DNA from: Gemmatimonadota bacterium
Lineage (GTDB): Bacteria > Gemmatimonadota > Gemmatimonadetes > Gemmatimonadales > Gemmatimonadaceae
Direction of reading: 5' to 3'
Assembly: GCA_016182795.1 (NCBI GenBank)
Contig: JACPFW010000005.1
Span: forward strand, 1-64,000
DNA length: 64,000 nucleotides
In this document: positions 1 through 6,692 of the stretch, piece after piece
Layout: each line of letters starts with the position of its first letter
Position numbering within the stretch: the first letter of the stretch is position 1
Translations under genes and position numbers: made by a program
Notes under the pieces: model-generated
The model's database searches: none
The model's input: the letters and a program-made list of their open reading frames with translations, nothing else
What the model was told of the DNA's origin: nothing

Positions 1-58
1 CGGCGTGCTCCTGCAGGACGGCGATGATCTGCTCGGTCGTGAAACGGGCCTTCTTCAT
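1..58 (-). CDS. IS3-family transposase OrfA, N-terminal 19 residues (cut by window edge)
   Basis: Reading leftward from an ATG at 58, the 19 visible residues begin MKKARFTTEQIIAVLQEH. This is the usual start of the small helix-turn-helix OrfA protein of IS3-family elements, which binds the element ends and is joined to OrfB by frameshifting to make transposase. A strong GGAGG ribosome binding site lies 6 bases upstream. Only the start is inside the window, so an intact OrfA/OrfB pair cannot be confirmed. The N-terminal sequence is characteristic, so the family call is fairly safe. Confidence 0.8.
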   Translation of the reverse strand, partial: MKKARFTTEQIIAVLQEHA

Positions 59-112
59 GGGGCCTCCGGTCGACGCTAAGGTCGACTCTGTGGGGCCCGA
101 TTGTCTAGCTCA
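59..112. mobile_element. Probable terminal segment of the IS3-type element
   Basis: The 54 bases between the transposase start and about position 112 read on the minus strand as TGAGCTAGACAATCGGGCCC followed by GTCGAC-rich sequence. IS3-family elements commonly begin with TG(A) and place OrfA 40-80 bases inside the end, so the outer boundary is probably near 110-112. The other end lies outside the window, so neither the terminal inverted repeat nor the target duplication can be verified. Confidence 0.45.
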
Positions 113-142
113 GTTTGGCGGGAATGGCGGGGGGACCCGCAG

Positions 143-164
143 ATCCTAGGTCCAAATCCTCAAT
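143..164. repeat. Intergenic repeat, GAGGATTTGGACC family, left copy
   Basis: A 22-base copy reading ATCCTAGGTCCAAATCCTCA(AT). Its reverse complement matches 1059-1080 at 21 of 22 positions, so the two copies form inverted repeats at the two ends of the deacetylase-like gene. The last bases overlap the ATG at 163. Confidence 0.75.
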
Positions 165-1059
165 GCATTTCTGGTCTTCCGCCCGTTTCCCCGTCCCGCT
201 CCCCGACGGCCACCGCTTTCCGATCGCCAAGTACGCACTGCTGCGTGACGCGATCCTTGGTGAGGGCATCGCCGCCGCTGCGCGGATGCACGAGCCGGCG
301 CCGATATCGCGCGACGAAGTGCTGCTGACCCACGACGCGGCATACCTCGAGCGTCTGGAGCGCGGCGCGATGCCCGTCGCCGAGCAGCGAAAGCTCGGCT
401 TTCCGTGGAGCGAGGCATTGGTCGAGCGGTCGCTGCGCGCGGCTGGCGGAACTCGCGAAGCGGCCGCGGCGGCGCTCGAGGACGGCGTGGCGATGAACCT
501 CGCCGGCGGCACGCATCACGCGTTCGCCACCCACGGCGAAGGGTACTGCGTCCTGAACGATGTCGTGATCGCCTGGCGCGCCCTGCGGCGCGCGCGGCGC
601 ATTGCTCGCGCCGCCGTCATTGACCTCGACGTGCACCAGGGCAACGGCACGCACGCGCTGGGCGCGGCCGACCCTGACCTCTACACGATGTCGATGCACG
701 GCCGGCGCAATTATCCATTCCACAAAGTTCACGGCCGCCTCGACGTTGAACTCGAGGACGGCACCGGTGACGACGTCTATCTCGATTTGCTGAGCGCCGC
801 GCTCCCCACCGCGCTGGCGGATTCGCGCCCTGACCTCGTCTTCTACCTCGCCGGCGCCGACCCGCACGAGGGCGACGCTCTCGGCCGGCTGGCGCTCACG
901 TTTGACGGGCTGAAGCGCCGCGACCGCCTGGTGCTTCAGGCATGCCGCGAGATTGGAGTGCCCGTCTGCATCGTGATTGCCGGTGGGTACGGCCGCGACA
1001 TCCGTGACACGGTGCAGGTGCATGTGAATACGGCGAGGATCGCGGCGGAACACGGCTGA
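163..1059 (+). CDS. Histone deacetylase superfamily (acetylpolyamine/acetoin-utilisation type) Zn hydrolase
   Basis: A 298-residue class I/II deacetylase-fold enzyme, expected to remove acetyl groups from lysine or polyamine substrates in the cytoplasm. Visible family features are GGTHHA with the catalytic His pair at 118-119, DLDVHQGNGT with zinc ligands D156 and H158, the third zinc ligand D233 in GADPHEGD, and GGYG at 274-277 holding the transition-state Tyr. The ATG at 163 gives the normal family N-terminus (HFWSSARFPVPLPDGHRFP). Upstream TTG (115) and ATG (124) codons in frame would only add repeat-derived residues. Start and stop codons both touch copies of an intergenic repeat in opposite orientation. 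The substrate cannot be read from sequence. Confidence 0.9.
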   Translation: MHFWSSARFPVPLPDGHRFPIAKYALLRDAILGEGIAAAARMHEPAPISRDEVLLTHDAAYLERLERGAMPVAEQRKLGFPWSEALVERSLRAAGGTREAAAAALEDGVAMNLAGGTHHAFATHGEGYCVLNDVVIAWRALRRARRIARAAVIDLDVHQGNGTHALGAADPDLYTMSMHGRRNYPFHKVHGRLDVELEDGTGDDVYLDLLSAALPTALADSRPDLVFYLAGADPHEGDALGRLALTFDGLKRRDRLVLQACREIGVPVCIVIAGGYGRDIRDTVQVHVNTARIAAEHG

Positions 1060-1190
1060 TTGAGGATTTGGACCGAGGATCCGGATTCCGGATGGCGACC
1101 CAGACTACGATTGGCGATTACCGGGTCCATCGCCAATCGCTATCCTCAATCGAAATCCCAAATCGCAATCCTCGGTCCAAATCCTAAGTC
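1059..1190. repeat. Nested palindromic intergenic repeat (GAGGATTTGGACC family)
   Basis: The spacer is almost wholly palindromic. Outer arms 1063-1080 and 1168-1185 are perfect 18-bp inverted repeats (AGGATTTGGACCGAGGAT). An inner hairpin pairs CGATTGGCGAT (1108-1118) with 1129-1139, 11 bp with a 10-base loop. The segment 1160-1178 matches 63746-63764 at 17 of 19 positions. It begins in the stop codon of the upstream gene and ends 2 bases before the next ATG, so any promoter for the following gene must lie within it. Confidence 0.8.
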
Positions 1191-1192
1191 GT

Positions 1193-2065
1193 ATGGAAGG
1201 CTTCACCTCCACCACGCCGGTTCCACTGTACTGGATCTCCCACGGTCCCACCGACGGCGAGCGGCTGCTCGTGCTCCACGGCGGCCCTGGTGCGCACCAC
1301 GACTATTTGCTGCCGCAGATGCTCGACCTCGCGCGCGACCGGGAGTGTCTGTTCTACGATCAGCGCGGCGGCGGACGTTCGCGCCACGATGACGATCGGG
1401 CAGTCATTACGTGGGAATCGCAGGTGCGCGACCTCGAGTGCGTGGTGCGCGAGTTCGCGCTCGAACCGCTGACCATTGTCGGCTATTCGTGGGGCGCCCT
1501 GTTGGCGCTGTTGTACAGCCTGCAGGCCGCGCACGGACACGCCTCGCCGCCGCCATCGCGGCTCGTTCTCATCGATCCCGCCCCGGTGTCGCGCCCGTGG
1601 CGCGCCGAGTTTGAGGCCGAGTTCGCGCGGCGCCAGCAGTCGGCCGCCGTCCAGGCGATGCGCGACGAACTGGCCGCGTCGGGGTTGCGCGGGTCGGACC
1701 CCGCGGCGTTTCGACAGCGCACGTTCGCGCTCAGTGTCGCCGGCTACTTCGCGCATCCTATCGCGGCGCGCGAGCTCACCCCGTTCCGCGTGACGGGGCG
1801 CGTGCAGCAGTCCATTTGGGAGTCACTCGGCGACTTCGACCTCACCGCCGCGCTCCGTGACGTCCATTGCCCCGCTCTCGTCGTCCATGGAAGGCAGGAT
1901 CCCATCCCGTACGAGTCCTCGGCGACGCTGGCCGGGGCCCTCGACGCTGAGCTGGTCGTACTGGATGACAGCGGTCACGTGCCGTATGTTGAGCAACCGG
2001 AGGCGCTGTTCCGCGCCGTCCGAGCTTTCCTCGATCGCACCCCGCCCCCGCGTCCGGCCGAATGA
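1193..2065 (+). CDS. Alpha/beta hydrolase, proline iminopeptidase-like
   Basis: A 290-residue alpha/beta hydrolase of the prolyl-aminopeptidase-like group. The oxyanion-hole motif HGGPGA is at 29-34, DQRGGGRS at 56-63, and the nucleophile elbow GYSWG at 97-101 places S99 as nucleophile. D236 (HGRQDP) and H262 (DSGHVPYVEQP) complete the triad. HGGPG and DQRG(G)G are typical of proline iminopeptidases, which cut N-terminal proline from peptides, but related hydrolases share them, so the substrate is uncertain. No signal peptide is visible, so it is probably cytoplasmic. Its stop overlaps the next start (ATGA), so the two are probably translationally coupled. Confidence 0.85.
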   Translation: MEGFTSTTPVPLYWISHGPTDGERLLVLHGGPGAHHDYLLPQMLDLARDRECLFYDQRGGGRSRHDDDRAVITWESQVRDLECVVREFALEPLTIVGYSWGALLALLYSLQAAHGHASPPPSRLVLIDPAPVSRPWRAEFEAEFARRQQSAAVQAMRDELAASGLRGSDPAAFRQRTFALSVAGYFAHPIAARELTPFRVTGRVQQSIWESLGDFDLTAALRDVHCPALVVHGRQDPIPYESSATLAGALDAELVVLDDSGHVPYVEQPEALFRAVRAFLDRTPPPRPAE

Positions 2066-2517
2066 GCGCTTACGACGAGATCTCCCAACCGTACGTCGCC
2101 ACCATCGAGACCGAGGGCAAGCGGTACACGGTGTCGGTGCGCATCACGTACGACGGCATCGAGTATGTCGGGCGCCTGTGGTTTGCCGACGAGTCGTGGG
2201 ACGACCTCGGCCTGCCGGACCGCGGCGCGCTGCCGGGGCGCACCAAGGACGAGGTGCTGGCGCTCGCCCGCCGCATCGGCCCTGACGAACTCGTCCGTCG
2301 CCACAAGCGGGCGCTCGCCGAAAAGCGCCGGTATCACGGCCTCCGCAAGGCGACCGACGAGATCCTCGCCAAGATTCGCTATCTCAATCAGGTGGCGATC
2401 TCGATGCGCGCCGGACTGCTCGACGTCGAGGGGGCGGCCCAGGAGATCGACCTCACGGAGAAGCAGCTCCACGCCCTCATCGACCGGCTGGCGATTCACG
2501 CGGGCATCGAGGAGTAG
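2062..2517 (+). CDS. Conserved-looking hypothetical protein, 151 aa
   Basis: I do not recognise this family. The 151-residue product is soluble and charged, with no signal peptide or membrane segment. Residues 1-60 look beta-rich (YVATIETEGKRYTVSVRITYDG) and residues 65-150 look like several amphipathic helices. Translation starts at an ATG overlapping the stop of the hydrolase gene (ATGA), and a strong terminator follows within 25 bases, so the two genes form a closed two-gene operon. GC-rich third positions and the coupling support a real gene. Confidence 0.75.
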   Translation: MSAYDEISQPYVATIETEGKRYTVSVRITYDGIEYVGRLWFADESWDDLGLPDRGALPGRTKDEVLALARRIGPDELVRRHKRALAEKRRYHGLRKATDEILAKIRYLNQVAISMRAGLLDVEGAAQEIDLTEKQLHALIDRLAIHAGIEE

Positions 2518-2539
2518 CCGCCACCTCGGCGTTCCATGG

Positions 2540-2569
2540 ACCCCGGCGGACCCCGCCGGGGTTATTTTT
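2540..2569 (+). terminator. Rho-independent terminator
   Basis: CCCCGGCGG (2541-2549), loop ACC, CCGCCGGGG (2553-2561), plus an A-T pair at the base, then TTATTTTT. This is a textbook intrinsic terminator closing the hydrolase/hypothetical operon, and it rules out the in-frame ATG at 2536 as the start of the next gene. Confidence 0.92.
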
Positions 2570-2577
2570 CAAGGTTC

Positions 2578-3321
2578 ATGCCCAATCCCTCCAAAAAGCC
2601 CACCGCCGCGAAAGCGCCCAAGGCGCCGAAAGCCGCTAAGGCACCTAAAGCGCGCGCATCCCGCTCCCGGCCGAAACGGCTCACCGGAGCGGTGCTCGCC
2701 GCGCACGCGCAGGAAATGGAGCGGCGGCTGGTGGCGCTCTACCCGGACGCGCACTGCGAACTCGACTTTCGGTCGCCGTTCGAACTCCTGTGCGCCACGA
2801 TCCTCTCGGCGCAGTGCACCGACAAGCGCGTCAACATGGTGACCCCCGAGCTGTTCCGGCGGTGGCCCAACGCGACGGCGCTCGCCGGTGCGGCGCAGGA
2901 GGACGTCGAGGGCGTCATCAAGAGCACGGGATTCTTTCGCAGCAAGGCCAAGTCGCTCGTCGGCATGGCGCAGGCGCTCGTCGCGTCGCACGCCGGCGAG
3001 GTGCCCGCCGAGATGGACGCCCTAACCGCGCTGCCCGGCGTGGGGCGCAAGACGGCCAACGTGCTCCTTGGCAATGCCTTCGAGCGCAACGAAGGCATTG
3101 TGGTCGACACCCACGTCGCTCGCCTCGCCGCCCGGCTCGGCTTCACGACGGAGACCGATCCCGTGCGCATCGAGCAGGCGCTGATGCCGTTGTTCAATCG
3201 CGACGGCTGGGCGCGCCTGTCGCATTTACTCATTTGGCACGGCCGCCGCGTCTGCGACGCGCGCAAGCCGCGCTGCGCCGAGTGCACGCTGGCCGATCGC
3301 TGTCCGTCGGCATCGCTCTGA
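2578..3321 (+). CDS. nth: Endonuclease III (DNA glycosylase/AP lyase)
   Basis: A 247-residue base-excision repair enzyme that removes oxidised pyrimidines and cuts the abasic site. The helix-hairpin-helix LPGVGRKTANVL is near residues 152-163, with catalytic K158 and D177 (VDTHVARLAARLG). The C-terminal [4Fe-4S] cluster loop is intact: C226-x6-C233-x2-C236-x5-C242. The first 35 residues are a Lys/Ala/Pro-rich tail absent from the E. coli enzyme. The start at 2578 was chosen because the ATG at 2536 lies inside the upstream terminator. The next gene follows after 23 bases. Confidence 0.96.
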   Translation: MPNPSKKPTAAKAPKAPKAAKAPKARASRSRPKRLTGAVLAAHAQEMERRLVALYPDAHCELDFRSPFELLCATILSAQCTDKRVNMVTPELFRRWPNATALAGAAQEDVEGVIKSTGFFRSKAKSLVGMAQALVASHAGEVPAEMDALTALPGVGRKTANVLLGNAFERNEGIVVDTHVARLAARLGFTTETDPVRIEQALMPLFNRDGWARLSHLLIWHGRRVCDARKPRCAECTLADRCPSASL

Positions 3322-3344
3322 TTACCTCCCTTCGCCTCCCTCTT

Positions 3345-3881
3345 GTGAACTTTCGATTCCTCGCCGTCGCGGCGCTGACCGCCGCCGCCTGTTCCAATCA
3401 CACGCCCACCCCGGCACCGGTCCCCGAGCCGGTGGTTGAGGCGCTTGCCGGCAGCGATCTCTGCTACCTGGTGCAGGAGGAGGCGGCCAAGCACCCCGAC
3501 CTCAACGTCGACCGCGCCCCCGATGTCGTGAAGTACGAACCCAAGCCGCTGCAGCCGCCGCGCGGCGGCTATCCGCGCAACGTCATCCGCCGCGACGGCA
3601 CCACCAAAGTGAAGGTTTCGGTGGTCGTCGACACGCTCGGCAAGGCCGACATGGCGACGTTCACGATTCTCGAGACCACCCATCCGTGGCTCGCCAGCAA
3701 TCTCAAGACGGCAATCCCCAAGTGGGAGTTCACGCCCGCGTACAAGAACGGCTGCCGCGTGGCTGGGTTGTGGGTCTTCACGGCCGCGCCCGGGCAGAAG
3801 CCCAAGGCCGCCCCGGCCGTGCGACGCCCGACGACGACGCGCAAGCCGACAACTTCGAAGCCCCCGGCCGCCAAGCCATAG
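3345..3881 (+). CDS. Lipoprotein with TonB C-terminal-like domain
   Basis: A 178-residue protein with a GTG start and a lipoprotein signal peptide ([14 protein letters not shown], lipid Cys at 16). Residues from about 80 to 145 ([28 protein letters not shown]...WEFTPA) match the TonB C-terminal pattern of a beta strand, a VDTLG turn, a helix, and a W/F-x-F-x-P-A strand. The tail is Pro/Lys/Thr-rich. True TonB proteins are anchored by a membrane helix, so this lipid-anchored form is more likely a TonB-domain relative of unknown role than the energy transducer. A second TonB-like protein is at 36624-37328. Confidence 0.75.
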   Translation: MNFRFLAVAALTAAACSNHTPTPAPVPEPVVEALAGSDLCYLVQEEAAKHPDLNVDRAPDVVKYEPKPLQPPRGGYPRNVIRRDGTTKVKVSVVVDTLGKADMATFTILETTHPWLASNLKTAIPKWEFTPAYKNGCRVAGLWVFTAAPGQKPKAAPAVRRPTTTRKPTTSKPPAAKP

Positions 3882-3914
3882 CCCCCGCCTCCCGTCCCCC
3901 CTTAGCTTTAGGGA

Positions 3915-3969
3915 CTGTTGTTTCTCTGTTGTTTTTCTGTTGTTTCTCTGTTTTCTCTCCGTCTCTTCT
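3915..3969. repeat. Tandem 11-bp repeat (CTGTTGTTTCT orientation) in the leader of the cyclophilin gene
   Basis: Four units with exact 11-base spacing (3915, 3926, 3937, 3948), then a degenerate fifth, ending 9 bases before the ATG at 3979. The 22 bases at 3937-3958 are identical to 55208-55229, which also precede a start codon. The run is pyrimidine-rich on the sense strand. Confidence 0.85.
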
Positions 3970-3978
3970 GTGCCCCTT

Positions 3979-4437
3979 ATGAAAACCGCGACCTTTGAGA
4001 CTCCCCTCGGCACGATCGTCGCCGAACTGTTTGATGACGCCGCCCCCAAGACGGTGGAGAACTTCGAGAAGCTCGCCAACGACGGCTTCTATGACGGTCT
4101 GAAGTTCCACCGTGTGATCGCCGACTTCGTGGTGCAGGGCGGCTGCCCCAACTCGCGCGACCTCCCCAACGGCCATCCGCGCATCGGCACCGGCGGCCCG
4201 GGCTGGACCATCAAGTGCGAGACGGCGGGCAACCCGCACAAGCACACGGTGGGCGCACTTTCGATGGCGCACGCCGGCAAGGACACCGGAGGCAGCCAAT
4301 TTTTCATGGTGCTCAGCGAAGCCAACACGCGGCACCTGAACGGCGTGCACACCGTCTTTGGCCAGATCACCACCGGCCTCGATGTAATGCAGAAGATCAA
4401 GGCAAACGATGTCATGACCAAGGTGCGCGTCGCGTAG
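3979..4437 (+). CDS. Cyclophilin-type peptidyl-prolyl cis-trans isomerase
   Basis: A 152-residue single-domain cyclophilin that catalyses cis-trans isomerisation of prolyl bonds. Family hallmarks are [14 protein letters not shown] with the catalytic Arg at 45, [10 protein letters not shown], the [18 protein letters not shown] core, and [11 protein letters not shown]. There is no signal peptide, so it is predicted cytoplasmic. The ATG at 3979 gives the usual short N-terminus ([12 protein letters not shown]). The in-frame upstream start at 3940 would translate the pyrimidine-rich repeat and is unlikely. No Shine-Dalgarno sequence is visible, and the leader is the 11-bp repeat array. Confidence 0.95.
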   Translation: MKTATFETPLGTIVAELFDDAAPKTVENFEKLANDGFYDGLKFHRVIADFVVQGGCPNSRDLPNGHPRIGTGGPGWTIKCETAGNPHKHTVGALSMAHAGKDTGGSQFFMVLSEANTRHLNGVHTVFGQITTGLDVMQKIKANDVMTKVRVA

Positions 4438-4471
4438 CGCGGCGCCCGCCCCCCACCTGGAGAGGACATTC

Positions 4472-4630
4472 ATGAGCGTGAGTGCGTATCATCCTGAGGA
4501 TCGCAAGGCGGCCGTCACCGGCCTGATTGTTGGCGTCGTCGCCCTGCTCGTCGTCTGCTACAGCGTTGTAAAGTTGACGAACGCGAAGTACGGCGCGCAC
4601 ACGCCAGCCGCCGCCGAAGCGACCAAATAG
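4472..4630 (+). CDS. Small single-pass membrane protein, 52 aa
   Basis: A short gene with a good ribosome binding site (GGAGAGGA) before the ATG. The product has a charged N-terminus (SAYHPEDRK), one strong membrane helix at about residues 13-33 (AAVTGLIVGVVALLVVCYSVV), and a short Lys/Ala-rich tail. It ends 8 bases before the P-type ATPase start, whose ribosome binding site overlaps this stop, so the two are almost certainly co-transcribed. I do not recognise the family. A role as a small partner of the ATPase or of the cbb3 oxidase downstream is inference from position only. Confidence 0.7.
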   Translation: MSVSAYHPEDRKAAVTGLIVGVVALLVVCYSVVKLTNAKYGAHTPAAAEATK

Positions 4631-4638
4631 GAGTCGGC

Positions 4639-6513
4639 ATGACGCAGGTCGAGCGCCCCCCCGCCACGCCCGGTGAGGGGGCGTTTTCGTTCACCCGTGG
4701 AGCCACCTGGCTCCCCGCGCTCGCCGTGCTCGCTCTTGTCGTCGGTGGCATCGTACGCGTCGTCGACCCGGCGAACCCGTGGGTCTGGCGCGGCTGGATG
4801 CTCGTCCTTGTCGCCGCCGGCTTCCCCGTCGTTGTGCGCACGGTGCGCGGGCTGCTGCGCGGCAACTTTGCCGCCGACGTGGCCGCCACGCTGTCGATCA
4901 TCGGCGCCACCGCGCTCGGCCAGCCGATCGCCGGCCTGGTCATCGTCCTCATGCAGACCGGCGGTGAGTGGCTGGAGCGCTACGCCGAGGGGCGGGCATC
5001 GAACGCGGTGCGGGCCCTTGAAGAGGCCGCCCCGCGCACCGCGCACCGCACCCGAGCCGACGGCCGCGTGGACGACATCGGCGCGTCGGAAATCGTCGTC
5101 GGTGATCTGTTGCTCGTTCGCCCCGGGGAGATGCTCCCCGCCGATGGCGTCGTCGACAGCGGGCGCTCGCATCTGGACGTCTCGCGCCTCACCGGCGAGG
5201 CGCCGCCCGACCTGGTCCAGCCCGGCAGTGAGGTTCGCTCGGGCGCCGTGAATCTCGAGGGCGCCATCGTCGTGCGGGCGACGCGCCCGGCAAGCGAGTC
5301 GCTGTACGCACGCATCGTGGAACTGGTGCGCACCGCGCAGTCGGAGAAGTCGCCCATTCAGCGAATGGCCGACCGCTACGCGGTCTGGTTCACCCCGGCG
5401 ACCCTGCTTGTCTGCACCGTGGCATGGTTCCTCACGCACGATCCGCTGCGCGTGCTTGCCGTGCTCGTGGTCGCCACGCCCTGCCCTCTGCTCCTCGCCA
5501 CGCCGGTCGCGATCATCGGCGGCATCAACCGGGCGGCGCGCCACCAAGTGGTCGTGCGCAGCGGCGGCGCGCTCGAGCGGCTGGCGAGCGTCGATACGGC
5601 GGTGTTCGACAAGACCGGCACGCTCACCATCGGGCGCCCAGAAGTCGTGGCCGTCGATGCGCTCGAGGGATGGACGCCCGACGACGTGCTGCGATTTGCC
5701 GCTTCGGTGGAGCTTGGATCCGGCCATCATCTCGCGCGCAGCACGGTGGACGCGGCAATGCACCGCGGGATCACGCCGGCACCACCCTCCAACGTGGTGG
5801 ACTCGCCGGGAATGGGCGTCCGCGGCACGGTGGCGGGGCGCGATGTCGCCGTCGGCGCCGCCGCGTGGATGACGTCACTCTTTCCATCGCAGCGCGCGCA
5901 GATCGAGACGGCGCGCGGCGCCGGACTCCGCGGCGTCGTGGCGGTGGACGGGCAGATTGCCGGCGCCATTGAATACGCGGACCATGCCCGCGAGGGGCTG
6001 CACGGCTTCTTCGACCAGCTGCGCCGACTCGGCCTGCGCCATCTGGTGCTGCTCTCCGGCGATCACCAGGCCAATGTCGAAGGCATCGCCCGTGCAGTGG
6101 GCATTGACGATGCGCGCGGGGATCTCCTGCCGCAGGAAAAGGTCGAGGCCGTACGCGAGTTGATGCGGCAGGGTCGGCGCGTCGTGATGGTCGGCGACGG
6201 CACCAACGACGCCCCCGCGCTGAGCGCGGCCACCGCTGGCATTGCCCTGGCCGCCCACGGCGGCGGCATCGCCGCCGAAGCGGCGGACGCCGTGATTCTG
6301 TGCGACGACATCACGCGTGTCGCCGACGCCGTTCGCATCGGGCGACGCGCGGTGGGCATCGCGCGGCAGAGCATTGTGGTCGGGCTCGGCCTGAGCGGCG
6401 TCGCGATGGTCTTCGCCACGCTTGGGTACTTCTCGCCGACATCGGGCGCGATGATTCAGGAGGCCATCGACGTGGCGGTGATCCTGAACGCGGTGCGCGC
6501 GTCGACGGAGTGA
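4639..6513 (+). CDS. Heavy-metal P1B-type ATPase without metal-binding domain (TPCPL type)
   Basis: A 624-residue metal-transporting P-type ATPase. Motifs seen are TGEAPP (185-190), membrane metal-site motif TPCPL (280-284), phosphorylation motif DKTGTLT (D324) and GDGTNDAPAL (519 on). There is no N-terminal CxxC metal-binding domain. The usual HP dipeptide of the nucleotide-binding domain is HH here (SGHHLA, 361-366). The membrane motif is TPC rather than the CPC of copper pumps such as CcoI in this window, so the ion is probably not Cu+. TPC-type pumps have been linked to other transition metals, but the specificity is uncertain. It lies just upstream of the cbb3 cluster, separated by a possible terminator. 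Confidence 0.88.
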   Translation: MTQVERPPATPGEGAFSFTRGATWLPALAVLALVVGGIVRVVDPANPWVWRGWMLVLVAAGFPVVVRTVRGLLRGNFAADVAATLSIIGATALGQPIAGLVIVLMQTGGEWLERYAEGRASNAVRALEEAAPRTAHRTRADGRVDDIGASEIVVGDLLLVRPGEMLPADGVVDSGRSHLDVSRLTGEAPPDLVQPGSEVRSGAVNLEGAIVVRATRPASESLYARIVELVRTAQSEKSPIQRMADRYAVWFTPATLLVCTVAWFLTHDPLRVLAVLVVATPCPLLLATPVAIIGGINRAARHQVVVRSGGALERLASVDTAVFDKTGTLTIGRPEVVAVDALEGWTPDDVLRFAASVELGSGHHLARSTVDAAMHRGITPAPPSNVVDSPGMGVRGTVAGRDVAVGAAAWMTSLFPSQRAQIETARGAGLRGVVAVDGQIAGAIEYADHAREGLHGFFDQLRRLGLRHLVLLSGDHQANVEGIARAVGIDDARGDLLPQEKVEAVRELMRQGRRVVMVGDGTNDAPALSAATAGIALAAHGGGIAAEAADAVILCDDITRVADAVRIGRRAVGIARQSIVVGLGLSGVAMVFATLGYFSPTSGAMIQEAIDVAVILNAVRASTE

Positions 6514-6551
6514 CCGAAGCCGCAGGGCGAGGCCACCTCCCCATCCCCGCA

Positions 6552-6605
6552 CAATCGGTCGGCGGTTCCCCTACAGGCTGAGGGGACAGCGCCGATTGCC
6601 GGCTT
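6552..6605 (+). terminator. Terminator-like nested hairpin after the P-type ATPase
   Basis: CAATCGG (6552-6558) can pair with CCGATTG (6592-6598), enclosing TCCCCT (6567-6572) paired with AGGGGA (6581-6586). The run GGCTTTT follows. The stem is imperfect with a short T tract, so termination is plausible but may be partial. The remaining bases to 6692 must hold the ccoNO promoter. I saw no TTGAT-N4-ATCAA FNR-type site there. Confidence 0.4.
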
Positions 6606-6692
6606 TTGGCCCTCTATAGAAGTTGTCGCTTGCAAGGTGCGCCTCCAAACGAATGCGAGCGCGCGCGTCCTCCCCACCCCTTCGGAGCAGCG

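Noticed and set aside
2739-4079. 446-codon minus-strand frame across nth, the TonB-like gene and the cyclophilin start
   Set aside because: It spans several real genes and an intergenic repeat and shows no family features.
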